64,000 nucleotides of DNA, from contig OX419755.1 in the NCBI GenBank assembly GCA_948567375.1, positions 47,820,291-47,884,290 on the forward strand, in the 5' to 3' direction. The notes under the pieces are model-generated. The model did no database searches and was not told the origin of the DNA. It worked only from the letters and a program-made list of their open reading frames with translations. Below, piece by piece: positions 33,232 to 45,460 of this stretch. The position numbers were made by a program, and so were the translations under genes. Numbering within the stretch: the stretch's first letter is position 1; each line of letters starts with the position of its first letter. The DNA is from Lunularia cruciata. Its lineage: Eukaryota; Streptophyta; Marchantiopsida; Lunulariales; Lunulariaceae.

Positions 33232-34925
33232 AGCATCACCTAGAGTGATTGCTCTCCTATCGATTGCACCAACCAATGCTCTCTGTATAGCAATAGACAC
33301 ATGCTGGCTAAAGTATGCTACAAAGTATGAGAATGATAATGGTACCCCTTAGCATCTAATATGATAAGCTCTCGCATACTCTCTTACAAATGTGTCAAAC
33401 ATCGTGTCTATAGTTCCATATAACTCCAAGGCTAGAGGCACAAAGAGGTGATCTCATTGCATACTCCTATATTTTGAGACCTTGCATGCTGGTACTCTGC
33501 TTGTCGCCCCTCTAGGAGGATGAGTAATCGCTTCCTCCAAATTGTATCATGCACTGAGTCTATAACCACAACATCCGCCACTATCACTTGATCATCTTGG
33601 ACCAAGTATAAATCTAATAAGTATCGTTTGCAAAGAATATGAACACTCTCTCTAAGCAAGGTATCCACTCTCTTGTGCATAGCAAACACTATATCCTTGA
33701 TGGCATCATGGGTAGTTATCCTCTACCTTCCATAAGGACAACGTGTTACATGGATTGCTATTGCATCTAGTGTAGAACCACACTCACAAGTGAGTAACAA
33801 AGATGTAGACAGGTGTACCAAACCTAGGTGGAACCTCATTGCTATAGAGAAAGTGGTTGGTGCGAGTCAAAATTCCCTAATGTACGATCAAGCTAGGATC
33901 CAAGGGCATGCATCCTTGCTAGAGCAAGAGCGAAGACATGTACTAATGGCCCAAGAATGGACGAGTCAATTAAACAAGAATGTAACATATGTTGACATTG
34001 TCGCTCCATCAATGATGACTACAAACCTCAAGTCTAATTTGACGATAGTGAAGCAAAGGATGGAAGGTCATCTCATGCCTATGAGGATAAACCATCTCTT
34101 GTCTGCCGCAATAATACATGGAGAGAGAAGGATCCCTCTTCCACTTCAATCACATATGTCTCCAAAACTGGCCTATCAACAACCATAAAATGGGACAAAA
34201 GTAGGATGCCAAGGGAGCCCAACTATCCAAAAATGTTGTAGGTGCCATCTCCTCCATAGATAATAGGTCTACCTCTCTGCATAAGGTTGGTAGGGATATC
34301 TATCTATGTGCCAAATCCCCCGTCACACACTCAAATTTCCTTGGTCTGATGTTGTCACCAAAGACTCCCATAATCTTTCCATCAAAAGCTCTCAAACATG
34401 ATATGGAAAGTCAAGAAAGAGGGAACCATGCGGAGAAAGTAAGTTGGTAAACAAGCAATACTAGAGGAGAGTATAGAAAATGCCACCTATGGATCTTCTA
34501 ATAAAGGAAGGGCATCTACATGGAGAATATTCTCTACAAAGGCAACGTCTAAGAAGCATGTGATAAAATCCTTGAATCCTATTGGCACTCCAAGAATGCG
34601 TAGTTCATCTATAGATGTGACACACCCCTCTAGAAGCTCAAGGTAGAGAGGAATACCTAAAGGGGACCATGCTATGAACTTTGACACCTTGACTCTCAAG
34701 CCTACAAGATGTAGCTTGGTAGTCAAGTGATCAAAGGCCTACCTAATATGATCTATGGGGCCTACAATGTATGTATTGTATGCTAAGGAGGGAAATACAC
34801 AACTTTTCATAGCCAAAGTTGTAGATAAAAGAGCTCTAAATTGAGCCATGGCTAACAAAGGTCCCCTTAAAGGATCTCCTTGTCGTGTATCAACAATTGA
34901 CTCCAAGATGGTGATTATTCCTTGT
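33232..34925 (-). pseudogene. LINE (non-LTR) reverse transcriptase, 3' part, dead
   Basis: Minus-strand blocks in order: DTRQGDPLRGPLLAMAQFRA (about 34890), then FPSLAYNTYIVGPIDHI (about 34780), then TTKLHLVGLRVKVSKFIAWS, then ELRILGVPIGFKDF (about 34600-34550). The C-terminal block is VIVADVVVIDSVHDT (33432-33689). This order is that of plant and algal LINE-type RTs. The catalytic motif, normally ADD, reads AYN, so both catalytic aspartates are gone. Many stops and frame changes follow. It starts abruptly at the LTR fragment (34926), so the N-terminal part including the endonuclease is missing. Confidence 0.8.
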
Positions 34926-35048
34926 GACCACCTATAACAATATTGTCGTACGCATATACATCACTACACAACATACATAATTGTCAACATCACATACTAT
35001 AGAAGCACAACTCACACATAAGTCATACATGGACTCTAAAGTGACACA
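34926..35048 (-). mobile_element. Partial second LTR of gypsy element 2
   Basis: Reading on the minus strand from 35048, TGTGTCACTTTAGAGTCC through GTTGTGTAGTGATG matches the first 120 bp of the LTR at 35049-35582. It is cut short where LINE sequence begins. Together the two form another directly adjacent LTR pair. Confidence 0.7.
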
Positions 35049-35582
35049 ATCAAATCAATTTTTTCACACAACTCAATCAGATTAGTACTTGATCTGGCAT
35101 TCAATAATCTACTAACAACTGAGCATTGGTTACAGTCAAGCCACACCCACTTTGGCTAAGAGAATCTAGGTGACGCTTGCCGGTCTCTATCCACCATAGC
35201 CAAGAACTCAAAGGCTCAACATTAAAAAATTGAGCTCTTTGGAGCTGCACTTCAAAAGAATACCCTTAGTCTCTAGCTCTAATGGTCCCGTTGATGGTAC
35301 ACCAACGATGCAAACGGTTAAGTGACAATGGGCCCTACCATGTAGTTAGTACACTCAACACAAAATCTGACCATCAACAAGTAGTCTATGAGTAGCTTCC
35401 AAAATACTCCTAACTATCAACACTAGTACTCTAGAGTTTGAGGAATCTAGGTGCAATGCTACAAATAGCATGATAGTTGTCGTGCACATATATATTGCTA
35501 CACAACATACATCATCGTCAATGTCACACGCTATGGAAACACAACTCACACACAAGTCATACATGGAATCTAAAGTGCCACA
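35049..35582 (-). mobile_element. 3' LTR of gypsy element 2
   Basis: On the minus strand it starts TGTGGCACTTTAGATTCC, directly after the polypurine-like CTAGGGAAGCAAT. It is about 534 bp long, up to where the next LTR copy starts. The 3' part, containing CAGTTGTTAGTAGATTATTG, recurs near 44390-44500, and the 5' part recurs at 47651 and 261 in the opposite orientation. Confidence 0.7.
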
Positions 35583-37130
35583 ATTGCTTCCCTAGTTGGC
35601 GATTATGTCCCTCTAACTCTAGATAGCCATCTACTCTAAGTGTATGGTATACCCTATGGTGAGCAAAAGATCAGGAGGCCAAGTGCTATCAAGCCTCATT
35701 ATTAGTTGTATATATGCAATCTATACCATATAAAGGATGAACTAGCTATAGGTCAAGTACATTTAGGACATAACCACTATCCTTGAGGAACCACCATGAG
35801 GGGAGGAGTCATGCATGCCATATACCATCCTCTCAAATAGCTATCACACACTGACATAATAGTAGTTCCACCAAAAGAGCCGCATAATATACACCACAAG
35901 CCTACATGTACAAGTGCCAAGCTTGTGTCCATAGTACCATTAATGTTTGGGAGATGGCACAGTGCACAATTACACACATGATCCTTCCAAAAAACACCAT
36001 CATGTCCTTCCAACACAAGGATTCCAAATGGAAAAACCTTATGCACTTTCAAGATAGTGCGGCCTATAGAAACATCAAGTGTCATTGGTGTTATCTATTA
36101 TATATAGACATAATTGTTTGGATGAAATTGATGGATTAAAGGTCTATAATCTCATCCTCAAATGATAGCATAGTGTAAGGTATCCGTATGTTGAGCAATA
36201 ACCAAGTTCTCTAAAGCCACAAACATCACTCTCCAAAAGATCTCTGCTTGTTGAGAACATGCTCTCACCTATACATCTAGATCATCCAAGTCCAACATTA
36301 TAATAACATCTCAACAAATGACTGTAAGTAAATTTGGATCTTGTCCATAGAGTAAAAAGTAAGGAGAGAAAGATGCTAAGGAGGCTTTCCGGTTGAACAG
36401 ATAGCTCATGGCCAACCAAGGTAACTAGAGATCCCAATCTCCCAAGTGGCTCTTTGCAAACCACACTTTTGCAATCCTCTCTTCATTATCTAAACCACTC
36501 TCTCTGCAAAACCATCTAACTTAGGGTGATCTTGGAAGGTAGTACAATAATCAATCAAAGCCTTAGCACACAAGACCTGAAACTCTCCTAAGAACTCTGT
36601 ACCTTGATCAATGAAAACATCAGTTGGTGCACCAAAATGACTAAGAACCCAATCCAAGAATGAGTAAGCCGTCCCTTCACTCGACTAATCAAGAAGTGCC
36701 ACCAACTCAATCCACTTGGAGAAGTGCTCCACCATCACCAAAACATACTGATGATGTCTCACAATCAACGACAAAGGTCCAACAAAGTCCAAACTCCAAC
36801 GGTAACCCAATCCTATGTTAGGTAATGGGTGTAATTGTGGCTTAGGAGCATTAAATGATGCTTTAACTCGGTCAAAAACCACACATCTAGCAACAAACTA
36901 TTGTACCTTGATCTTCATATTGCACCACCAATAATGACTATGGAGTAAGCTACATCTAAGCTTTACTCCAAAATGTCCTAGCTCCTCATGAGCATGACAA
37001 ACCAATTGTGGTCTTTGAGATGGAAGTGATACTACTCTCACTCTACCATCCTCCCATACACAAAGAAGGTGTCTGCCCTCCAATTTGAATTGTTTGCCTT
37101 GCTGAAGAACACGGTTTCTCTACTTGGTCC
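35583..37130 (-). pseudogene. Ty3/gypsy integrase remnant (element 2)
   Basis: The minus-strand frame 37083-36898 holds the zinc-binding region, with CHAHEELGHFGVKLRCSLLH and YWWCNMKIKV. The next frame (36882-36685) holds PKPQLHPLP, then RWSLDFVGPL, then VMVEHFSKWIELVALLD, the start of the catalytic core with its first aspartate. Downstream to 35583 the C-terminal part is only traceable in fragments. Stops separate the blocks. The order (zinc finger, core, C-terminus, polypurine tract, LTR) is canonical. Confidence 0.8.
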
Positions 37131-37399
37131 CAATTGTGCCACCCACAAAACCAATGCAAAGATAGTCCATCACTAAGATATCATCATGAATGTCTTGCTA
37201 AATTGTACCACTATCTCCACTCTTTGGATCTATGATCTCAATAACTCCTCTTGTATGCGTTGTTAGAATACCACCAAAGCCTCAAAAAATATACAAAGAA
37301 AGGAAAATGCATACCAACTTGGCACCATCTCCTCATCTGTCTTACCATGCCAACATGCTTTGGTCTAATCCTACTGGTTGGGACATGGGTTTCTACTCA

Positions 37400-38620
37400 A
37401 CCCATCTACATCATGGTTCACCATTCCAGGTCAATGAATAACCATGAAATATACTCTTGTAAAATTAGAGCCCATCGTGCAAGCTTCCTTGAAAGCTTGT
37501 TGGACTCCATCTACCACTCTAGTGGTTGATGATCAATGATGAGAGTAAAGGGATGGATTACCAAATAGGTAACATTAGAAATGTGCTACTGCCCATACTA
37601 TTGCCAAGCATTCTCCTTCATATGAATTATATTTCACCTCCACTGAATTGTTGGAGCAACTAACATAGGCCACCACAAACTCCTTCCCCTCATTGTCATG
37701 CTAGGTGAGCACTACTCCAAGCCCCAAAATACTCCAATCAATGTGAACATGAAATGGTTATCCTTTGATTGATCTCCTCAAAATAAGAGCAGATGTCAAC
37801 CTCTCCTTGAGCTCTGCAAATGCTCTCTCCTACTCAACTCTCCAACACAATTCCTATGTAAGCTTGGTAAGCTTTTTCAAGGCCTTGGCAATGGCACTAA
37901 ATCCTCTAACATAGAGGCTATAAAAGTTTACCAACCCAAGGAATGCTTGCACTCGACTCATATTCATAGGCCATGGAATATGAGTAATAGTCTCGACCTT
38001 GGTCTGCTAAACACCAAGTCCTCCAAGGTAGATAGTGTGACCCAAATACTCAACCTGCTTGTGGAAGAACCTACACTTCGTAGGATGTAATTTGAATCCA
38101 TGAGATCTCAACCTCTCAAACACCTTAAACAAATATCTCTCATGCTTCTCCACAGTAGTGCTATAGACCAAAATGTTATCAATATAGCACTGAGCAAAAT
38201 CCAATCCAACTAGGCCTATCTATGACCTTCTAGAATTCAGAAAGAGCATTCTTTAACCCAAATGGTAAGAACCTCCACTGAGATAACACATCCTTACCGT
38301 GAGGATTGATCACCCAAAATGTTATCTTGGACTTATCTACCTCTTTGATTGGCAACTGATGATATCTTGCTCAAAGATCCAAAGTACTTAAGGCCTTTGC
38401 ATGCCCAATCACATCAAAGACTCCTCCGTTGTATGCATGACACATTGATAAGCCCTAGTCTATTGGTTGATAGGATAGTAATCTCCACACATCCACCTAT
38501 CTATGTAGTTTCCATGCATATCCTTCTTGGTTGACATCACTGTAGCTCATGCATACTCTCCATGTGAAATCTCTACCAAACTAGCCTCAAAAAGTCTCTA
38601 CTACGGCTCTAAATAAGTGC
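37400..38620 (-). pseudogene. Ty3/gypsy reverse transcriptase/RNase H remnant (element 2)
   Basis: The minus-strand frame 38204-38007 has the palm: FAQCYIDNILVYSTTVEKHE, then RLRSHGFKLHPTKCRFF, then VEYLGHTIY. The catalytic pair reads D-N instead of D-D. RNase H-like sequence follows towards 37400. Upstream, segments around 38280-38540 correspond to fingers and palm. The same region, in better order, exists in opposite orientation at 45480-46170, so the two copies can be used to align each other. Confidence 0.8.
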
Positions 38621-40560
38621 TCTCTCCATGTCATTATATTGATAGTGACGTTGGAAAAATGGTGTATTGCTAGTCAACTCAATCCAAATACCAAGTCCTT
38701 TTAGAGCACCTAAATCCTTCATATTGAATGCAAAACAACTTGTGTGCTCCTCAAGAACCTCTAATCACTCTGTCTTTCCTCTCATGTAAGCTTGGGTCCA
38801 AGATTTGGCTCCCAAGTATCCTCTTTAATTGTTGTGGGAGTAGAAGATGTACTGATTGGCTGCTACATTGGGCCCTTGGAAGGAATAATGTCATGTCCCC
38901 AACCACTAGAAGTCCCAACCTCAATGTGAAAAACTACCTCTGAATTGGCTACAAGCTCCATACATCCTCTAGCTGCATCCCAAGTAGACCAAGGGTGTAA
39001 TCCAAGTAGACCATACTCACTTGAATGGATTCCAAGTAGACCACTCTCCTTAGTAGCCACTAGTTGTGTCCCGAGAATACCCTAACCACTCAGTCCATTG
39101 CCTCCAACATGTGCTTGAATTGTCTCGATAGGCACAAAGCTCACAATTGTTTGAGTGGTGATGCCTATCAAGCACATCCTATGTTGCTTTGCCAAGCCAA
39201 GGCTCACAATCCAGGTCAAAGAGTTTAGGTCCATAGCGTGACCTAACACTTGACGCTTGGATGCCTCTTACATTGTTGGAATAGCGGTAATACTGGTGCA
39301 AAAACCCATTGCCTGCTCTATCTCATTGGCATTGGGCTCCACCAATTGTTGTAATTGTGAGTCTTAAGTCAGTCCAAGACCTCCTTCTCAAAAAACATGG
39401 GAGCTTGTGAAACTCATAAATGTAGGAAAAGTGGCCCTGGGCTATCCAACTAGGTTTGCCATTGCCATAGGTGATCTATCAGCCATTACCACCATTTGAG
39501 ATTAATGCCCAACATCCAAGATGTCATCAACAATGATATGATCTAATCATTGAATCCTATCATAAATGAGATGTAGAACCTCTCTAGGTAAGAGGTTTGT
39601 CCACCAAAGACAAAGATGTTGAGCCCATGATCCCATTATGTCTGCATCTAACAACATGAGAGGTCCCATCCAAGAATGGACCTGATGTGTAGTTACCACC
39701 ACTCGGGTGCAAGAATCACCCATCAAAGGGACATTCTCCAAAATGTAAGTTGGAGAAACAAACTGATGAACTTGGAGATGTTGTACAATCTGTAACATCT
39801 CCCAAAACACACCAAAATGTGGATCCTAAAGACCTAGACCTTGGCCAATGCATGTATATCCCTAACATAGCCATCCAAAAATCACCAAATGAATGGGACC
39901 ATGTCTTTCCAAATCCTATGCCCTCAACAAGGAAATATCTATTGGTAGGATCTTCTAATAACCCCTAACTGTTGACATTGGTAATAACTCAAGATACCAA
40001 TAGGCCAAGTATGGCACATGATGTAGAGAGACTTGCCTAATAGTCTTGTCTCTCTTCACATATAAGTAGTACCTTTGTACTTGTATACCCACATATAGTA
40101 TTGTAGCTAGTCAATGCTAATCTCACCAAACAACTCCAATCGACATACTTCCTCTACTGGATACTACCAAGCAATGGGTATGGTATCTAGAGATGTCAAG
40201 GTAATTGACTTTGGAAGCTCATCCTCACATTGGTTGCCTAGTAGTACAAAGGCTCCACTCCAAGCCTATTGCACCAACTGATCTACATTTTGATGTAATG
40301 TCTCCTTTAAACTCCATAATGGAACATCCAAGGTAGATGGAACAATCCCACTCGTACTACAAATCCAATTGATCTCCTATGGTATTGGAGTATCCTCTGC
40401 ATGGGCTTTCCTTTCCAATAAATCACAAAGCCAAGTGACAACACCATTGAAAGCTAAAACTGATACTGCCATGGTCTCAAACTATAGTGAGCCAAGACTA
40501 CCACTACTAAAGTGTATCGGTAGGCAACATACTTGTCCCTCACTTGACTGCCAACCTGGT
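38621..40560 (-). pseudogene. Degraded gypsy element 2 internal sequence between RT and protease
   Basis: No intact domain. A stretch at 38960-39060 (minus) matches the plus-strand stretch at 44530-44610, sharing GTGGTCTACTTG-type words, which places it inside the same family. Short frames on both strands are not meaningful. Confidence 0.45.
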
Positions 40561-40910
40561 CTATAGGAGAGTGTCTCCTCTTGATAGTCAATACTAAAAC
40601 CCATGGGATATAACACTACTCAACTAACACATCATATGACTCAACTACGGTTGCAATGGCATGAGCTCTCACCATAGAGCTATGTATCACATGATTGGGC
40701 TGAATTTAAAGAACAAGTTCTTTGCATATGATGTTTTGGGTAGAACCACCTCCTAGAGATATCTGGATCTAAAATGGACACCTCTCTACATCAATCTTCC
40801 ATAACTCTAGACCAAAAATTGTAGCCTTCCCCAACATAAGGAGCTATGCACTAGAGTCTAGTAAGACCCTCTATAGTGTATAAACCTTCCATGAAGGTCC
40901 CACCAAACCA
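40561..40910 (-). pseudogene. Ty3/gypsy aspartic protease remnant (element 2)
   Basis: On the minus strand, VLLDSSAQLLMLGKATI-like coding (the Q codon is now a stop) around 40880-40820 matches the gypsy protease active-site loop, with D-S-S replacing D-S-G. ESYDVLVE near 40640 matches the SYDVLVG block. The region is broken by stops. Confidence 0.7.
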
Positions 40911-41060
40911 AAAATCCCCCTCTAGTTATCCAATAGGAGAATCCCATGTGTAAATTGCACTCGCTCAAAGGCCGATCTTGCTAGTAACTCCTCCAATCTA
41001 GCCATTGTTGCTTGCCATAAACCACTAGTTGCTGGGTGGATCCCATGCTCCTCAACCAAG

Positions 41061-41741
41061 TCAACCCCCACTATCAACCACCTCTACTCTAGTAGTAGGA
41101 ACCACATCATCCCTATTGTCACAAACCATGGCAGCCAACCAAAACACTAGGGCTAGGTCAACTCCTAAGGTAAACATTTCATTGATTGAGAATAATAGAA
41201 AGCATGTAGTCAACTGAGCCACCTCCAACATCATACAAGACTCAATCTGCGTAGTAGCAGGTGGTTGCCTAGTAGGTAGTCCATCATGCACCCCATCATC
41301 CCCTACCACACTTGCATTAGGATGTCTAGGAGCCATGGATGTTGTCTGTAGTGTCTTAAAGAGTGTAAAAGAATGGGGAAGTCTGACTTGTCTACTAGCC
41401 TCTCCTCTTTGTGGGTCCAACTCCATTGATGCTCCTCTAGGCTCTAGAGCATGTACTACACTCCTAGTCACTACGGCAAATGCATCTACTTGTGCTACTC
41501 TGCACATGAAGTCTAAGATGTCTCTATCACCCGCATATGAGGTGGAAGCCTCCACACCCAAATCTAATCTCCTTTGAGTTATGGCCATGTTAGCCAATCT
41601 TTGTTCCAATTGCTCAGTCCGAGTAGCCATGGTCATATCAAAAGTAAGGGTAGGTACTGCACTCTTACTAGGTGTGGATCCTCTACCACTACCTCTACCA
41701 CCTCGTCCTCCATGACATGGAGCTCCTCTACTACCTGCCAT
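41061..41741 (-). CDS. Open reading frame in gypsy element 2 gag region, Arg/Gly-rich N-terminus
   Basis: At 226 codons this is the longest uninterrupted frame in the window. It begins MAGSRGAPCHGGRGGRGSGR and continues with TRTEQLEQRLANMAITQRRL, a short helical segment. The remainder has no motif I recognise and looks partly out of frame for gag. It lies between the protease remnant and the retrotransposon gag core (42023-42292). It may be the start of a capsid-like protein or a frame that has stayed open by chance. A functional host gene seems unlikely in this setting. Confidence 0.35.
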   Translation of the reverse strand: MAGSRGAPCHGGRGGRGSGRGSTPSKSAVPTLTFDMTMATRTEQLEQRLANMAITQRRLDLGVEASTSYAGDRDILDFMCRVAQVDAFAVVTRSVVHALEPRGASMELDPQRGEASRQVRLPHSFTLFKTLQTTSMAPRHPNASVVGDDGVHDGLPTRQPPATTQIESCMMLEVAQLTTCFLLFSINEMFTLGVDLALVFWLAAMVCDNRDDVVPTTRVEVVDSGG

Positions 41742-41899
41742 AACAGCTCTACCACTTTGTAACTTTGGATGTAGGTCAAAGCATTGGTCACTAGTGTGAC
41801 CAAATCTATGTCAATGCTCACACTATCTCTATGTTGGTTGTGATGCACTAAAGGTATCAAGTCCGCTACCTTGAGTGCACTCTCTCCTATGGTGAGGTC

Positions 41900-43340
41900 C
41901 ACCACAAGTCCACAAGCAACATCACCACTCACTAGCGATTGCTGACCCAAAAATGAAGGTAAGGGTCTAGCTACACTAGGCTCTCCACGCGCTCCATAGG
42001 ATTTGGGCTGTCCACCCTATCCTCAGAAACTAACATGGTGTGGTGCACTTTGCTGCACTCTAGAAGAAGTAACAATTGTGGATGAGGTCTTCCTACCAAA
42101 TCTAGATATCACTACTCTCTCCTCCACCATATTAAGCTCAATATGCTCAGCCAAACCAAAGACTATAGCCAAAGTATGTGAAGTAGCATGTAATAATGTA
42201 GCATCATGTACTCTACATTGCAATTCCATGTCTAGTATCCCATACCAAAATTGGACTGCTTGGGCCTCAATAACTCCTTGAGTAAAATTCATAAATTGTC
42301 TTGTGTGAGTGTATGCCTTGCGTAGGCTCTCTCCAACCTTCCGCTAGATTTCCTACAAGCTCCTCAACTTGTCAATCCGTACTCCTTGATAGTTCCACCT
42401 CAAACACTAGAAGAACTCCACCATAAGGTTAAACCCTAGTACTATACCACCTCTTGTAGTAGTACCTCCACTTGTAGTAGCACTATCTCCAAGAGATCCA
42501 CCAACGCTACTAGAGCTAGAACTCGTGGGTACTGCCAATCTACCCTTAGAAACCAAGCTTGAAGTAATGGAAACATAGTTTGGAGACCAATACTATCTCC
42601 ATAGCTCAATCTTCTCTAAGTGAACTCTCTTGAATTCATGGTAGTTGTCCATTGGCAGACCCTCTAAATGTTGAAGCAATCCTTTCCATGCCATGAAGGG
42701 GTGAGCAAAGTCAAGTTTTGTATTTGTTGTAGATCACACCAATTATCAAACTCCTAAATGAATTTATCCAACTCAATGGTATCCATTGTACTAGAGTAAC
42801 ATATGGGGCTTTGGAGGCCCCATAAATCTTGTCCATGTCCCACAACAATAGTGTAGACACACCAAGTGCACTCTCAACTGAATCAACTCTTGTGTCAAAC
42901 TCCAACTCAAAATCGATCTCCTTCCTCATTGGGACCTAAGATATAGGCTGATAACAAGTGCCACTTTGGGTAAACCCACTATGTATTGTAGTGTTATCTC
43001 CTCTGGAATCCCCAAAGAACTCCACTATGACAAAGTAACCAGAAAATTGTAACCCACAACCGTAAACACCGCAAGTACTCCACCAAGTGCAAACACTACC
43101 AAGTACCAATGCCACCAAGTGTCGACACCACCAAATGCCAACGTACCAACCAAACGTCACCCACTAATGTAACTCTAACTATGACAACTACACTAGAGGA
43201 AAGTGCAACCTATAACCTACCATCAGAACACGTACTCTTATGGTCTACAAGTCATCACTTCTTGCTTAATCAGAGAGAAACATAGGTTTGATTGGTCATC
43301 ACTCCAACCTCACTGTTCAGAGTACATTAGAGCACCAATG
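41900..43340 (-). pseudogene. Ty3/gypsy gag remnant (element 2)
   Basis: The minus-strand frame 42292-42023 contains MNFTQGVIEAQAVQFWYGIL, then HDATLLHATSHTLAIVFGLA and EHIELNM, matching the C-terminal half of the retrotransposon gag domain. Frames at 42929-42711 and 43160-42936 belong to the upstream part. The start of the internal region near 43320-43345 reads on the minus strand TTTAGAGCATTGGTGCTCTA. This resembles the sequence after an initiator-Met tRNA primer binding site, of which only AGAGC remains recognisable. Confidence 0.65.
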
Positions 43341-44390
43341 CTCTAAAGTAAGGACACCTCACACAAAGATGATGCACAAACAAGAAGTAAAGAATGGAGG
43401 GGGTCCAATCACAAGAAATCTAAACAAAACCCCTCCATCTAGTAAGTTGACATTGGACTGACTTTGCTACCATTTGGCATTTGACATAATATGAGTTATC
43501 TACTTCCTAAGCTATCAAGATCACCAAGAATGGGATCAAATTGTCTCTCCTAACCAAAGCTACAGATGTATAGATAATAATAGAATAGTCACTAGGATAA
43601 CAAGTGAGGGTGGATCAATTGATGAGGGTGGATAATTTTGCTAGGTTACTAGTCTAAGAACAAGAGATCTAAGGGTCAAACCCTATTGCATATAATCTAG
43701 CATGGTGGGCAAATTTTGCCAAACAATGACCAAAATCTACTCTAAACTAGCTAGCCTCATGCTAGCAAGCTGGCTTGTTGGCCTTTTTAGGCCTTCGTAA
43801 CCTCTCATAGCCCACAACCCTATGCCTTAAAGGGTCTAAATGCCAAATGAGGCCTTTCTTCTTGCCACTTTGAATTCACTCCAAATCTGGCAAAACTCCT
43901 CCAAATCTGGCCAAAATCTATCATAAACTCTAGCAAAAATCTAATGTAAAATCTGACATAAATCCCTCAAGTTTGATGACTACCAAATCCTTTGCTAACT
44001 CTCCACTTGAGTGAAATTGAAATGATGGGTTTCTCCAAATCACAAATTCACGGTGATGGATCCACAACTCCACCTTCAATTTCACTTTTTGAGCTCAGGT
44101 TGCACCAAATTGGTCTTGCTTTCACCTCTTGAGCTCAAAATCATAACTTCTTAAAAATTGATTCTCTTTGGTCAAAATTTGGCCCAAATTTGGCCAACAC
44201 TTCCGCACACCGTCTACCTCATTGCCAAATTTACATCAATTTGAAGACCTTTTGCACACGATCACTCTCAAGGAAAATTTGGACCATGATCAAGCTACTA
44301 ATGATCAATAAGGCTTGGAGATACCACCAACACCTTTTGTCCCTACACCCAATTTCCTTTTGACCTCACTTCTTTTATATAATTAGTTTG
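43341..44390. other. Leader or 5' LTR zone of element 2, not resolved
   Basis: No coding motif. The zone should hold the 5' LTR of the minus-strand element. However, the only clear LTR match lies further right (44390-44500), where it joins plus-strand internal sequence. I cannot define an LTR here. Confidence 0.3.
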
Positions 44391-44505
44391 TTCAGACAAC
44401 TCGAATCACATTCAATCAGATCAGTACTTGATCTATCACTCAATAATCTACCAGCAACTGTGCATTGATTATACTCAAGCCATACCTACTCTAGCTAAGA
44501 GAATC
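44391..44505 (-). mobile_element. LTR end fragment at an inversion junction
   Basis: Matches 35060-35170 in the same orientation (TCAGATCAGTACTTGATCT, AATCTACCAGCAACTG, GCTAAGAGAATCTAG). The match stops at about 44501, after which plus-oriented internal sequence of the same family begins. This is a junction between two oppositely oriented family members. Confidence 0.6.
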
Positions 44506-44845
44506 TAGATCTTGGGACACAACCAATGGCTACTATTGAGAGTGTTCTACTTGGGGTTCATCTAGGTGAGCGTGGTCTACTTGAGTTACACCCTTGGCTT
44601 ACTTGAGATGTAGCTAGAAGACGTGTGGGGCTTGCAACTAGAGTAGAGGGATTTTTTGCTCTAAGGTTAAGGAATTTAGTGGTTAGAGGCATAACATTAT
44701 TGCTCCCAAGGGCTCAATGTAGTAGCTAGTTAGTGTGTCTTCCATTCCTATATTAGTAACAAAGGATATTGGGGAGCCTAACATTGGATCCAAGCATACA
44801 AGAGGGGAAATATGGAGAGTGTGGAGGTTCTTGAGGAGCTACACA

Positions 44846-44960
44846 AGTTGTTTTACCTTCAATATAAAGGATTTGGATGCTTTGAAAGGACTTGGTATTT
44901 GGATGAGTTGTTTTTCCTTCAATATGAAAGATTTGGATGCTTTGTAAGGACTTGAGTTTT
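44846..44960 (+). repeat. Direct duplication of about 66 bp
   Basis: CCTTCAATATAAAGGATTTG and CCTTCAATATGAAAGATTTG head two adjacent units that end GATGCTTTG(A/T)AAGGACTTG. It lies inside the gypsy fragment. Confidence 0.8.
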
Positions 44961-45043
44961 GGATTGAATTGACTAGTGATACACCAATTTTTTGACATCC
45001 CAAGATATAGCAATATAAAGAGAGCATTGATTCAAAACCGGAG

Positions 45044-45460
45044 TATAGATCTTTTTGAGATTGGTTTGGTAGAGATTTCACATGGAGAGTATGCTTTAAC
45101 TACAATGATGCAAGCCAAGAAGGATATGCATCACAACTACACAAATAGGCAAATGTGTGGATACTACTATCCTAGAACCGGATTGTAGATCTTTTTGAGG
45201 TTGGTTTAGTGGAGATTTCACATGGAGAGTATGTTTTACTACAATGATGCAAGCCAAGAAAGACATGCATGGCAACTACACAAATAGACAAATGTGTGGA
45301 GATTATTATCCTAGAACCAAAATATAGATCTTTTTGAGGTTGGTTTTTTGGAGATTTCACATGGAGCGTATGCTTTAACTACATTGATGCAAGCCAAGAA
45401 GGATATGCATGGCAACTACAAAAATACGCAAATGTATGGAGATAACCATCCTATCAGTTG
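45044..45460 (+). repeat. Reverse-transcriptase segment in three tandem copies
   Basis: Units of about 139 bp start at 45044, 45184 and 45323, each with TAGATCTTTTTGAG, then GATTTCACATGGAG, then ATGCAAGCCAAGAA. The first translates to GLVEISHGEYALTTMMQAKK, the palm-proximal RT region. The period is not a multiple of three, so the array by itself destroys the frame. Confidence 0.85.

Noticed and set aside
33790-34188. 132-codon plus-strand frame
   Set aside because: Lies antisense to the LINE remnant, and its content fits the reverse of LINE coding; no own motif.
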